The notes below the pieces were generated by a model, which did no database searches, was not told the DNA's origin, and saw only the letters and a list, made by a program, of their open reading frames with translations. From the NCBI GenBank assembly GCA_002369155.1, contig DFEM01000132.1:1-9709 (forward strand): a stretch of 9,709 nucleotides of DNA, written 5' to 3'. Shown piece by piece: positions 1-7,499 of this stretch. How positions within the stretch are numbered: the first letter of the stretch is position 1; every line of letters begins with the position of its first letter. This DNA comes from Lachnospiraceae bacterium UBA3802 (lineage in GTDB: Bacteria; Bacillota; Clostridia; Lachnospirales; Lachnospiraceae). A program made the translations under genes and the position numbers.

Positions 1-826
1 CCAAAAGCGTAAACAGCCAGAGTAATAAAATACCTGTTGCTATCATGATTTTTGAAGTCATTTCCGGATTGGCTTCAATAAATTCCATCGATTGCATGGC
101 ATCTATATTCTCACCGTTGATACCGATGACTTTATACAAAGCTTTAAGGATTTCAATGGTAATGCCGCTTGTCACGGTATTTAAAAACATATGAAGAAGA
201 ATGGTATAAATAACTTTACCTGTTTTTAAATAAATATATGCAAAAAGGCATCCTATAAATGCCGCGAAAAATCCCTGTTGGAAATTGCCGTGAAAAAGTC
301 CGAACATTAATCCGGATGCCAGAACGGCTACGAGTTCTCCTTTTGGAGCAACATGATCTATAAGAACTTTTCTGAAAATGAGTTCTTCAAAAATCGGTGC
401 CAGAATTCCGACTACAAGCACCCTGATAAAGAAATTGGAATCAAGCATCAGCGTTGCGAGTCTGTCATCCGCTTGCTGACTGAAGGGTATCGTGAGTATA
501 GAATGAATTGTAAGACCGATAATGGTTCCCACCAAAACAAGTCCGTACATCATAAGTACGCAAAGAAAGAATTTGCCGACTCCGAGGTTCTTTTTCTTTA
601 TGTTTGCTTTCGGCATATTGTGAGTAATCAAAAGAACAAATGGGAAGCAGACAATATCAACCGTAAATACCATTATTGCAAAAGTAAAATACATTTGATA
701 CTTGTCCAACGATTCAGGCAAAAAATGCATAAGTACTCTTCCGAGTACAACCTCAACAAGAATATACAATACTCCCATAAGGCCGTATTTCCATCCGATG
801 GAATTCATGGTCTTTTTTAATGTCAT
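1..826 (-). CDS. CPBP-family intramembrane glutamic protease (CAAX/Abi-like), 3' end outside the window
   Basis: Reading from the ATG at 826 gives 275 codons with no stop before the left edge, so the C-terminus is missing. The protein is very hydrophobic, with likely membrane segments near residues 12-34, 46-68, 85-110, 131-146, 163-180, 184-200 and 259-275. The three CPBP (CAAX protease and bacteriocin-processing) motifs are visible: EExxxR at E147-E148-R152, FxxxH at F175-H179, and HxxxN at H212-N216. In this family the glutamates and histidines form the active site of a membrane-embedded protease. Members act in CAAX processing, bacteriocin self-immunity or unknown roles, and the substrate here cannot be told. 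The start is supported by AGGGAG about 7 nt upstream. It lies 41 bp after uxuB in the same direction with no clear terminator between, so it may be read as the last gene of the hexuronate operon, though nothing links it functionally. Family assignment is firm and the role unknown. Confidence 0.88.
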   Translation of the reverse strand, partial: MTLKKTMNSIGWKYGLMGVLYILVEVVLGRVLMHFLPESLDKYQMYFTFAIMVFTVDIVCFPFVLLITHNMPKANIKKKNLGVGKFFLCVLMMYGLVLVGTIIGLTIHSILTIPFSQQADDRLATLMLDSNFFIRVLVVGILAPIFEELIFRKVLIDHVAPKGELVAVLASGLMFGLFHGNFQQGFFAAFIGCLFAYIYLKTGKVIYTILLHMFLNTVTSGITIEILKALYKVIGINGENIDAMQSMEFIEANPEMTSKIMIATGILLLWLFTLL

Positions 827-867
827 TTTGATTCTCCCTTTTACAAAGCCGTTAACGCAGCTTTTGC

Positions 868-2487
868 TTAGGTCGAAGATACATATTTATGAAGTGTTTT
901 TCTCACCGCACCTTCCGACGAAAGCATTTCCTTAAACATGTCTTCTATTTTAACAGAAAGCCCCGCTTTGACAAGGTCAAGAGCAAAAATATTTTCGTTG
1001 GAGAGAATACATTTAAGCTGACCATGGTAAGAATCAACGTCTTTAAAAGCAATGCCTTTAAGTTTATTCTGTAAATCCTCAAGCTGAGGATCGGCGCTTA
1101 CTTCCATCTCTTTGCCGTTATCATCAATACCCAGAAGATATCTGAACCACGCAGCTATCGCAAGAGGGATAAATACAAGATCGTTTACATCTTTGTCATT
1201 TGCATAATAATACGACTTTATGGTCTCGCCGAATCTGATGGGGATTTTCATGCTTGTATCCGTGGCAATACGCTGGGGCATATCGGGAATAAACATATTC
1301 GGAAGTCTCTCTTCCACCACTTCATCGATAAACTCTTTGGGATCTATGATTCCGGGATTAACCACAACCGGAAGTCCTTCTTTGTATCCTATATTTTCTA
1401 TGAGTTTATGAATATCTTCATCCTTCATTTCTTTTGCGATATGGTCATATCCGAGAAGGCACCCGAACACTGCCATGGCTGTATGCAAAGGATTAAGGCA
1501 TGTGGTAACCTTCATCTTTTCGGTATTGTTTACCGTATCCCTGTCCGTAAAATAAACTCCTGCCTTTTCAAGAGACGGTCTTCCGTTCGGGAATCTGTCT
1601 TCGATAACAAGATATTCAGGTATTTCGGCATTAACAAAAGGCGCAATAAAAGTTCCTTTGTCTGTAACAACCGGAGCCATATCTTCTATGCCTTTCTCTG
1701 AAAGCATGTCTTCTATCGACTTGGCAGGTCTCGGTGTAATCTTGTCAATCATGCTCCAGGGGAAAGATACTTTGTTTTCATCGGAAATATAAGCGATAAA
1801 TTCTTTGCTCACAAAACCTTTCTTCTCCCACTCAGCAGCTATCTCAAGTACCGAAGATTTAAGTTTTTCTCCGTTATGCGAACAGTTGTCCATGCTGCAG
1901 ACCGCTATCGGGGTCATTCCATTATTAAAGCGCTCCAAAAGAAGTGCCGCAGTAATGCTCATTGCATGCTTGGGATTTGCGGGACCGTTTTCAATATCGC
2001 TTATTACCACGGGCAAAAGATCACCTTGCATATTTCTTAAAGAATAACCTTTTTCGGTGATGGTGTAGCTGATCATTTGCAAAGAAGGATTGCTTACGGC
2101 CTTAAAAAGTTTTTTCTTATAATCTTCATTGCCAAAATCGGCTTTAACGGCATCGGCAATTGAAGCAATAACATCAAGATTTGTATTTCCATCCGCCTTA
2201 AGACCGACTGAAAGTGCAAGATTGTCAAAGGGCACATAAATCTTGTCTATCATGTCAAAATCAAATGTGTCGACTGCGATAATACCATTATCACTATATC
2301 CTTCATCAAGAAGCTTTTGCTGAAGTACGGCAATAAATCCTCTGAAAATATTACCGGCACCAAAGTGAATCCAGACAGGATTTTCTTCGGTATTTCTACG
2401 CATCTTCTCAATATCGTACTTGGGTAATTTAACGCCAACCTTCTCCCAATCTTCTCTTTTCTTTATACCTTCAAGATTTAATTTCAT
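868..2487 (-). CDS. uxuB: Fructuronate reductase / D-mannonate oxidoreductase (mannitol dehydrogenase family)
   Basis: This 539-residue protein belongs to the polyol-specific long-chain dehydrogenase family, here most likely the NAD(H)-dependent interconversion of D-fructuronate and D-mannonate. The nucleotide-binding N-terminus shows HFGAGNIFRG at residues 41-50. The family landmarks SMDNCSHNG (198-206) and FPWSMIDKITP (242-252) follow. The catalytic lysine-asparagine-histidine group typical of the family appears as K326, N332 and H335 in KVTTCLNPLH. It is longer than the roughly 480-residue E. coli UxuB but, as I recall, normal for clostridial forms. The ATG at 2487 has AAGGAG 7 nt upstream. 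The family also includes mannitol, tagaturonate and arabinitol dehydrogenases; the choice of UxuB rests on the uxuA and KDG-metabolising genes immediately upstream. The 149-bp structured element lies just ahead of its ribosome site and could affect its expression. No frameshift or missing key residue was seen. Confidence 0.88.
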   Translation of the reverse strand: MKLNLEGIKKREDWEKVGVKLPKYDIEKMRRNTEENPVWIHFGAGNIFRGFIAVLQQKLLDEGYSDNGIIAVDTFDFDMIDKIYVPFDNLALSVGLKADGNTNLDVIASIADAVKADFGNEDYKKKLFKAVSNPSLQMISYTITEKGYSLRNMQGDLLPVVISDIENGPANPKHAMSITAALLLERFNNGMTPIAVCSMDNCSHNGEKLKSSVLEIAAEWEKKGFVSKEFIAYISDENKVSFPWSMIDKITPRPAKSIEDMLSEKGIEDMAPVVTDKGTFIAPFVNAEIPEYLVIEDRFPNGRPSLEKAGVYFTDRDTVNNTEKMKVTTCLNPLHTAMAVFGCLLGYDHIAKEMKDEDIHKLIENIGYKEGLPVVVNPGIIDPKEFIDEVVEERLPNMFIPDMPQRIATDTSMKIPIRFGETIKSYYYANDKDVNDLVFIPLAIAAWFRYLLGIDDNGKEMEVSADPQLEDLQNKLKGIAFKDVDSYHGQLKCILSNENIFALDLVKAGLSVKIEDMFKEMLSSEGAVRKTLHKYVSST

Positions 2488-2520
2488 TTCATAACTCCTT
2501 AGTTTATGCAGTTATACTGT

Positions 2521-2669
2521 TGGATGTGCGCCATACAATACACCGCGGGCACGCTCTCGCTAAGGCATCGCACGTAGCGACCACTAAACTCGCATTCGCA
2601 TAAATGCTCTGCTCGTTAAGTGGCGACGGCGCTGCATTACCCGCTAACGCATTATATGGCGCCCATCCA
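2521..2669 (-). repeat. 149-bp GC-rich imperfect palindromic element, MITE-like or structured RNA
   Basis: The outer arms (2521-2554 with 2634-2669) pair over 34 positions with two single-base bulges at 2637 and 2645. Twenty-six pairs are Watson-Crick, seven are A/C oppositions on the + strand that become G-U wobbles in minus-strand RNA, and only 2527/2663 does not pair. Inside are hairpin A (2557-2562 with 2575-2580, 6 bp) and hairpin B (2581-2589 with 2615-2623, 8 of 9 pairs, capped by 2592-2596 with 2603-2607). Hand-counted GC is about 56%, well above the flanking sequence. It starts 16 bp after the fusion gene stop and ends 20 bp before the uxuB ribosome site. I see no coding potential and no clear target-site duplication. 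It may be a dispersed palindromic repeat or MITE, or a cis-acting RNA. Only one copy occurs here, so calling it a repeat is inference. Confidence 0.7.
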
Positions 2670-2685
2670 TTTATTTAAATGCATA

Positions 2686-4410
2686 TTATCTCTGAACTCT
2701 GCCTGAAGCATCGCCCTTTGCAAGCTTATTGACTTCATCGACAGAAACAAAGTTGTAATCGCCTTCAATCGAGTGCTTTAAGCAGCTTGCGGCTACGGCA
2801 AATTCGATGGCATCGGCGGGATTTGCGTTATGTGTAAGCGAATAGATGAGTCCTGCGCCGAACGAATCTCCACCGCCTACTCTGTCGACGATGTGTACAT
2901 TGTATTTCTTGCTGAAGTAGTAATCTTTTCCGTCATAAAGCATTGCGCCCCATCTGTTGTCGCTCGCCGATATGGATTCGCGAAGTGTGATTGCAACATA
3001 AGAGAAACCGAATCTCTTCTTTAATTCTTCGGCAACATACTTATATCCTTCGGAATTAATCTCTCCGGCGGTAACATCGGTATCGGGTGCTTTGATTTTG
3101 AATACATCGTTTGCATCCTCTTCATTCGAAATGCAGACATCAACATATTTGCAAAGTTTGCCCATTACTTCACCGGCTTTTTCCTTGGACCAGAGTTTGT
3201 TTCTGTAATTAAGATCGCAGCTTACAATAATGCCTTTTTCTTTGGCTTTCTTACAAGCTTCCAAGGCAATATCCGCAAGTTCGTCGGAAAGTGCCGGAGT
3301 GATCCCCGTAAAATGAAACCATCCTGCACCTTCAAAAATCTTATCCCAGTCAAAATCGCTCTTTGAAGCTTCCGCAATTGCAGATCCCGCACGATCGTAG
3401 ATAACCTTGGATGCTCTTTGCGATGCGCCCTTTTCAAGATAATAAATACCTACTCTCTTGCCGCCTCTTACGATAAGTGAAGTATCTACTCCATACTTTC
3501 TTAAAGAGTTAACACTCATCTGACCGATCTCATGAGCGGGAAGTTTGGTAACAAAAGAAGTATTCATACCGAAATTGGCAAGTGATATGCTTACATTTGC
3601 TTCCCCTCCTCCGAAGGTAGCTTCAAAGGTATCTGCCTGAACAAATCTTAAGTATCCTTCCGGTGCAAGTCTTAACATAAGTTCACCGAAAGTAATAACC
3701 TTTTTGTCCGATAAACCGGACAGGTCAATATTCTTTTTTTGAGGATCAAAAGCATTGTTTTCTTTATTCGAATCATTACCGTTTAAAGCATTAATCGCTT
3801 CGACAACTTCTTTCGTAAGATTCTTTATTTTATCAAAATTGCCTTCTTTTATTGCTTTGGCATCTATCATAAAACTTCCGCCGCATGCTATTACATTTTT
3901 AAGAGCATAGTAGGAAGCCATGTTATCTTTGCTGATGCCTCCGGTAGGCATAAATGTCATCATGTTGTAAGGAGCCGACAAAGCTTTAAGCATTTTAACT
4001 GAGCCTGCCGCTTCCGCAGGGAAGAACTTAACAACTTTAAGTCCCAGAGAATATGCTTTTGCCACGTCACTTGCCGTGGATACTCCGGGGATTACACATA
4101 TATTTTTTTCAATACAATACGAAACAATTGCTTCATCAAGTCCGGGGCTTACAATAAATTCAGCACCCGCATTTAATGCTGCATCAACCTGTTCTTTTGA
4201 AAGTACCGTACCTGCTCCGACAAGCATGTCGGGATATTCTTCTTTCATTGCCTTTATGCAAAGGTCCGCTCCTTCCCTTCTGAATGTAACTTCGGCACAG
4301 GGAAGTCCTCCATCGTAAAGTGCCTTTGCAAGAGGCTTGGCATCCGATACATTATCAAGTGCTATAACAGGAATCATTCTGCATTCTTTAATTCTTTCGT
4401 ATGTGTTCAT
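2686..4410 (-). CDS. eda-kdgK: Bifunctional KDPG aldolase - 2-keto-3-deoxygluconate kinase fusion
   Basis: This 574-residue protein joins two enzymes usually made separately. Residues 1-210 are a class I KDPG/KHG aldolase, with the catalytic glutamate E40 (AEVTFR), GAGTVL at 65-70, the Schiff-base lysine K128 in VVKFFPAE, and MPTGGI at 154-159. A hydrophilic linker (about 211-235, rich in Asn, Lys and Asp) leads to a PfkB-family sugar kinase at about 236-574, with GELMLRLAPEG at 242-252, the FGGGEAN signature at 266-272, and DRVGGGDSFGAG at 509-520 holding catalytic base D515. Together they would turn 2-keto-3-deoxygluconate plus ATP into KDPG, then pyruvate and glyceraldehyde-3-phosphate. 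Both halves look intact and the frame is continuous. The ATG at 4410 is preferred because GAAGG lies 5 nt upstream; an in-frame ATG at 4458 falls in a hairpin and adds 16 residues unlike any aldolase N-terminus. The gene sits 57 bp after uxuA, which makes its substrate. Confidence 0.9.
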   Translation of the reverse strand: MNTYERIKECRMIPVIALDNVSDAKPLAKALYDGGLPCAEVTFRREGADLCIKAMKEEYPDMLVGAGTVLSKEQVDAALNAGAEFIVSPGLDEAIVSYCIEKNICVIPGVSTASDVAKAYSLGLKVVKFFPAEAAGSVKMLKALSAPYNMMTFMPTGGISKDNMASYYALKNVIACGGSFMIDAKAIKEGNFDKIKNLTKEVVEAINALNGNDSNKENNAFDPQKKNIDLSGLSDKKVITFGELMLRLAPEGYLRFVQADTFEATFGGGEANVSISLANFGMNTSFVTKLPAHEIGQMSVNSLRKYGVDTSLIVRGGKRVGIYYLEKGASQRASKVIYDRAGSAIAEASKSDFDWDKIFEGAGWFHFTGITPALSDELADIALEACKKAKEKGIIVSCDLNYRNKLWSKEKAGEVMGKLCKYVDVCISNEEDANDVFKIKAPDTDVTAGEINSEGYKYVAEELKKRFGFSYVAITLRESISASDNRWGAMLYDGKDYYFSKKYNVHIVDRVGGGDSFGAGLIYSLTHNANPADAIEFAVAASCLKHSIEGDYNFVSVDEVNKLAKGDASGRVQR

Positions 4411-4415
4411 AAAAA

Positions 4416-4420
4416 CCTTC
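4416..4420 (-). promoter_or_regulatory. Ribosome binding site deciding the fusion gene start
   Basis: GAAGG, within AAAGAAGG, lies 5 nt before the ATG at 4410. The upstream in-frame ATG at 4458 has no comparable site and sits at the base of the hairpin at 4429-4456, so initiation at 4410 is favoured. Confidence 0.6.
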
Positions 4421-4428
4421 TTTCGCAA

Positions 4429-4456
4429 GAAAAACCGGATTAAACTCCGGTCTTTC
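4429..4456 (-). terminator. Terminator-like hairpin or attenuator between uxuA and the aldolase-kinase gene
   Basis: On the minus strand, GAAAGACCGGA pairs with TCCGGTTTTTC around the loop GTTTAA. The stem is 11 bp with one G-U pair, the core being ACCGGA/TCCGGT at 4434-4451, and the 3' arm carries five T. It starts 11 nt after the uxuA stop. The shape is that of a short intrinsic terminator, but pathway genes continue downstream without an obvious new promoter. Partial termination or mRNA 3'-end protection is therefore more likely than a full stop. Confidence 0.6.
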
Positions 4457-4467
4457 ATATAATCATT

Positions 4468-5538
4468 TTACTGTTTTGAATTCTTGTCTATTGCTTCCCA
4501 GAGTCCCTGCAAATACATAGCTCCGAGCGCTCTGTCATAAAGACCGTATCCGGGCATTGCTTTTTCACCCCAGATCATTCTTCCGTGATCGGGTCTGATA
4601 ATACCGTCAAATCCGATATCGTAAAGAGCTTTCATTATCGCGTACATATCGAAATCACCGTCACTCGAAAGATGGGCAGCTTCCTCAAAATTCGTTGGTG
4701 TGATAAATTTAAGATTTCTTACATGTGCGAAATGGATTCTGCCTTTCAAGGCATGTATCGTATCAACTATATCGTTATTAAGGCTCGTACCGTATGAACC
4801 CGTGCAAAACGTAATTCCGTTATGTACATTGTCTACTGCATTAAGCATTTTTAACATCTGGTCTTTGTTGGTGATAATTCTTGAAAGACCGAATACACTC
4901 CATGCAGGATCGTCGGGATGAATCGCCATATTGATATCATACTTGTCACACACAGGCATAATTGCTTTTAAGAAATATACAAGGTTGTCGAAAAGCTTAT
5001 CGGCATCAACATCTTTGTAAAGTTCAAAGAGCTCTTTGACCTGTGCCATTCTCTCCGGTTCCCAGCCGGGAAGAACAAATCCGTTGCAGTCACCTTTAAG
5101 TGAATTAAACATGTCGTCCGGATTTATCTTGTCAACGGCATCCTGTGTATATGCCATAACCGTCGAACCGTCTTCTCTTAGTCTGGCAAGTTCCGTTCTT
5201 GTCCAATCGAACACCGGCATGAAGTTGTAGCATACGGTATGTATGTCTTCTTCTCCGAGATATGTAAGCGTCTTTATATAGTTATCGATATATTTATCTC
5301 TGTCTGAAGCACCTACTTTAATCGCATCGCAGACATTTACGCTTTCGATTCCCATAATCTTGAGTCCGCTGTCTTCGACTTCTTTTTTCAGTGCGTGAAT
5401 TTCATCTTTATTCCATTCTTCTCCGGGAACCGTATCATAAAGAGTGGTTATTACACCCTTAACGCCCGGAATCTGTCTGATTTGGGACAATGTTACGCTG
5501 TCGAACTTTGAACCAAACCATCTTAAAGTCATATTCAT
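4468..5538 (-). CDS. uxuA: Mannonate dehydratase
   Basis: This 356-residue protein matches UxuA (EC 4.2.1.8) over its whole length. It dehydrates D-mannonate to 2-keto-3-deoxygluconate in the cytoplasm. UxuA is a TIM-barrel enzyme related to xylose isomerase-like proteins and uses a divalent metal, usually Mn2+. The expected ligand positions are visible: H207 in AIHPDDP, C245 in FCTGSYG, H272 in HFAHVRN, and D317 in RPDHGR. The N-terminus MNMTLRWFG is typical of the family, and length is normal (350-400). The first ATG (5538) is chosen because a weak GAGA element lies about 10 nt upstream; the ATG two codons later is an alternative. It is the first gene after its own promoter (5592-5620). Its product is the substrate of the kinase half encoded next. 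UxuA marks the glucuronate rather than galacturonate branch, which would use altronate dehydratase UxaA. Confidence 0.95.
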   Translation of the reverse strand: MNMTLRWFGSKFDSVTLSQIRQIPGVKGVITTLYDTVPGEEWNKDEIHALKKEVEDSGLKIMGIESVNVCDAIKVGASDRDKYIDNYIKTLTYLGEEDIHTVCYNFMPVFDWTRTELARLREDGSTVMAYTQDAVDKINPDDMFNSLKGDCNGFVLPGWEPERMAQVKELFELYKDVDADKLFDNLVYFLKAIMPVCDKYDINMAIHPDDPAWSVFGLSRIITNKDQMLKMLNAVDNVHNGITFCTGSYGTSLNNDIVDTIHALKGRIHFAHVRNLKFITPTNFEEAAHLSSDGDFDMYAIMKALYDIGFDGIIRPDHGRMIWGEKAMPGYGLYDRALGAMYLQGLWEAIDKNSKQ

Positions 5539-5591
5539 TGTATATTATCTCTTTCTCATTTTAGGTATTTGTCTTTTTTGCACTAAGTTTT

Positions 5592-5620
5592 ATCTTATAA
5601 CAAATTCTCCCAAAAATCAA
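5592..5620 (-). promoter_or_regulatory. Probable sigma-A promoter of the uxuA operon
   Basis: On the minus strand, TTGATT (5615-5620) and TAAGAT (5592-5597) are separated by exactly 17 nt, and the region is A/T rich. It lies about 54 nt upstream of the uxuA ATG and downstream of the terminator at 5667-5694, where a new promoter is needed. No strong operator palindrome like that at 9553-9576 overlaps it. Prediction by eye only. Confidence 0.5.
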
Positions 5621-5666
5621 TTTTTCAAAGAGCCGCAAATAAGTGGTTTAAAAAGAATTTTTTCGT

Positions 5667-5694
5667 GCAAAAGGGGGCATTCGCCCCCTTTTGC
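5667..5694 (-). terminator. Strong intrinsic terminator after the solute-binding protein gene
   Basis: A perfect 12-bp stem GCAAAAGGGGGC/GCCCCCTTTTGC encloses a 4-base loop, 21 bp after the stop codon of the solute-binding protein gene. The G/C core is flanked by an A-tract and a T-tract, so it can act in either direction. It separates the transport operon from the uxuA operon. Confidence 0.85.
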
Positions 5695-5715
5695 AAAAGA
5701 GTGAAAAAGTAATGA

Positions 5716-7476
5716 TTATCTGTTGTTGATTTCGTTGTATAAATCTACAAGCTGTTTAGCATTGGCATCATCACAAGCCTTAAGGTAGTTATCCCATTCA
5801 GCATCAATATCTTTCTTGCCTGTTACGAAGTTAAGTGTCCATGTATTGATTGTATCTACCAAAGGAGTCTTCCAAAGGTTGATCTGCTCGTTCTCATCTG
5901 CTGTGGAAGCAAGAGCGGGATTAAGAGGTCTGATGTCTCTGTACTCGGAAATTCTTCTGGAGAAATCCTGAAGAGCGGGTGTTAAGTGGTCATCTCTCTG
6001 AGCTACTCTGTGTCCGTAGAAGAAGTTACCGCCTGCAAAACCGTATTCAAGTCTCATATCCTTGTTGTCATTTTCATCATCGGGTGTAGGATCTGCATAA
6101 CCAAGTCCTGAGCAGTACCATCCGTCAGCAAGAACCTTCTGTCCGTCTACTACGTTGTATGTCTCGCCTTCGATACCCCATTTTGTAAGATCGTAAGCTT
6201 CATCAGAGTAGAATAACCAGTCAACGAAACGAAGCATCTTAATGAAATCTTCTTCTCCGAGTTCATCATATGCCCTCTTGGAGATCATAACACCGTTTTC
6301 AAGTCTGGAGTTTTCTGCCATGTAGTTGTTAAGTCCCTTGGGTGTTACCATAAGGTATGTCTCGTATGTCTTGCCTTCTGAACCCATACCTGTCTGAAGT
6401 CCGGATTCGAATGCTGCAACCTGACCACGGTTAACAGAAATAATAGCTGTTTCGCCACGGTAGAACTTGTTTGTAGCTACTGAATCATCCTGAGTGAATG
6501 TTTCGGGATCAAGGATTCCGCCTGCTACGAATTTGTTGGCTGTCTTAACGAATTCCTTGTAATCGTCGGTTGTTGAAGAAAGATACCATTCTCCCTTGCT
6601 CTGATCGTACTGGATACAATCAGCTACTGCCCAACCTGAAGCTACGTTGTAAGAGAAGCCCATAATCTTAAGAAGGTTACCGCCGTTACCCTGTCCGGAT
6701 TCCTGTCCGCACCAGAGGTCTGACCAGATGTAATCTGATTCTTTGCACATTCCTTCGCTTACCATGTAAGCTTTAACCTTTACAAGTGCATCATATAAAT
6801 CATCATATGTCATATCTTTTTCAAGAGCTTCGATATCAACACCTGCTCCTTCGAAGAGATCCTTTCTTACCATGAAGAAGTAATCCTGGTTAGGTGATTC
6901 ATGCATACCGGGAAGTCTGTAGTAGTTTCCGTCGTTACGTGTAATTGTAGCGAGATCTGCTTCCATGTCGTAATCTTCAACGAATTTTGTGAAGTTAGGC
7001 ATAAACTGCGTCCATTTTGATACGGGAACGATAGCGCCGCCGTCTACGAATCTGGACTCATCGTATGTTTTGGGAATAATGTAGGGAGCATCACCTGCAT
7101 TGATACTTAATGCAATCTTGTCATTGTAGTCACCTGAATCGATGCTTGTAAGATCAAGAGTAACATTTGTTCTCTCTGTAATCTTTGCAAAGATACCGTC
7201 AGTTACCCACTTGTCTGTCATGGGATACCATGATGCGTCTGAGAAAGACATCGAATATGTCACAGGTTCGTCTGAGTAGAAGTGATCACCGAATGTGTAG
7301 CCGAGATCTTCAACTGGTTCTGCATCGGTACTTCCGTCATCAGTAGTCGTCGCGTTATTGTCAATAGCGTTCTGACTGGGTGCAGGTTCGATATTGGAAC
7401 CGTTACCGTTCGTACATGCTGCAAGTGAAGCAACCATACTTACTGTAAGCATTGTACTTAAGAGCTTCTTTTTCAT
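5716..7476 (-). CDS. ABC transporter extracellular solute-binding lipoprotein (family 1, LplA/YtcQ-like)
   Basis: This 586-residue protein carries a lipoprotein signal: positively charged MKKK, a hydrophobic stretch at residues 5-20, and lipobox SLAAC with the lipidated cysteine at C21. A flexible linker rich in Asn, Asp, Thr and Ser (about 22-57) tethers the binding domain outside the membrane. The large size and the adjacent permeases fit the LplA/YtcQ group of carbohydrate-binding proteins, which serve plant-polysaccharide oligosaccharides. The ATG at 7476 is set by AGGAGG 7 nt upstream and the signal peptide; the frame stays open further upstream, but that stretch only overlaps the permease 3' end. 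Substrate is not readable from sequence. The uxuA/uxuB neighbours suggest a glucuronate-containing oligosaccharide, as in the LplA aldouronate transporter of Paenibacillus. It is the last gene of its operon and is followed by a strong terminator. Confidence 0.9.
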   Translation of the reverse strand: MKKKLLSTMLTVSMVASLAACTNGNGSNIEPAPSQNAIDNNATTTDDGSTDAEPVEDLGYTFGDHFYSDEPVTYSMSFSDASWYPMTDKWVTDGIFAKITERTNVTLDLTSIDSGDYNDKIALSINAGDAPYIIPKTYDESRFVDGGAIVPVSKWTQFMPNFTKFVEDYDMEADLATITRNDGNYYRLPGMHESPNQDYFFMVRKDLFEGAGVDIEALEKDMTYDDLYDALVKVKAYMVSEGMCKESDYIWSDLWCGQESGQGNGGNLLKIMGFSYNVASGWAVADCIQYDQSKGEWYLSSTTDDYKEFVKTANKFVAGGILDPETFTQDDSVATNKFYRGETAIISVNRGQVAAFESGLQTGMGSEGKTYETYLMVTPKGLNNYMAENSRLENGVMISKRAYDELGEEDFIKMLRFVDWLFYSDEAYDLTKWGIEGETYNVVDGQKVLADGWYCSGLGYADPTPDDENDNKDMRLEYGFAGGNFFYGHRVAQRDDHLTPALQDFSRRISEYRDIRPLNPALASTADENEQINLWKTPLVDTINTWTLNFVTGKKDIDAEWDNYLKACDDANAKQLVDLYNEINNR

Positions 7477-7483
7477 TTTGTTT

Positions 7484-7489
7484 CCTCCT
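7484..7489 (-). promoter_or_regulatory. Ribosome binding site deciding the solute-binding protein start
   Basis: Perfect AGGAGG lies 7 nt before the ATG at 7476. It rules out the longer in-frame extension upstream, which has no signal peptide and overlaps the permease gene. Confidence 0.85.
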
Positions 7490-7499
7490 TTTTTTACAT

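Noticed and set aside
353..820. Open + strand frame of 155 codons
   Set aside because: It is the exact antisense of the CPBP protease gene, which carries all three family motifs; the + strand product has no recognisable features or ribosome site.
835..870. Possible terminator between uxuB and the CPBP gene
   Set aside because: Only a short CAAAGC/GCTTTG-type pairing with a bulge and no T-run on the minus strand.
2521..2669. Integron attC site as an explanation for the palindromic element
   Set aside because: I could not find the paired RYYYAAC/GTTRRRY core sites at its ends, and there is no integrase or cassette context.
4411..4458. Upstream ATG adding 16 residues to the aldolase-kinase
   Set aside because: The added residues are encoded by the hairpin sequence, no ribosome site precedes them, and aldolases start like MNTYERI.
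5579..5586. TTAGTGCA shared by the uxuA leader and the region at 9631-9638
   Set aside because: An 8-base match between two A/T-rich leaders of this size is expected about as often as not by chance.
5592..5606. Second GntR-like site over the uxuA promoter (TTTGTTATAAG)
   Set aside because: Each half differs from CTTGT/ACAAG and the spacing is one base short; likely just the A/T-rich -10 region.
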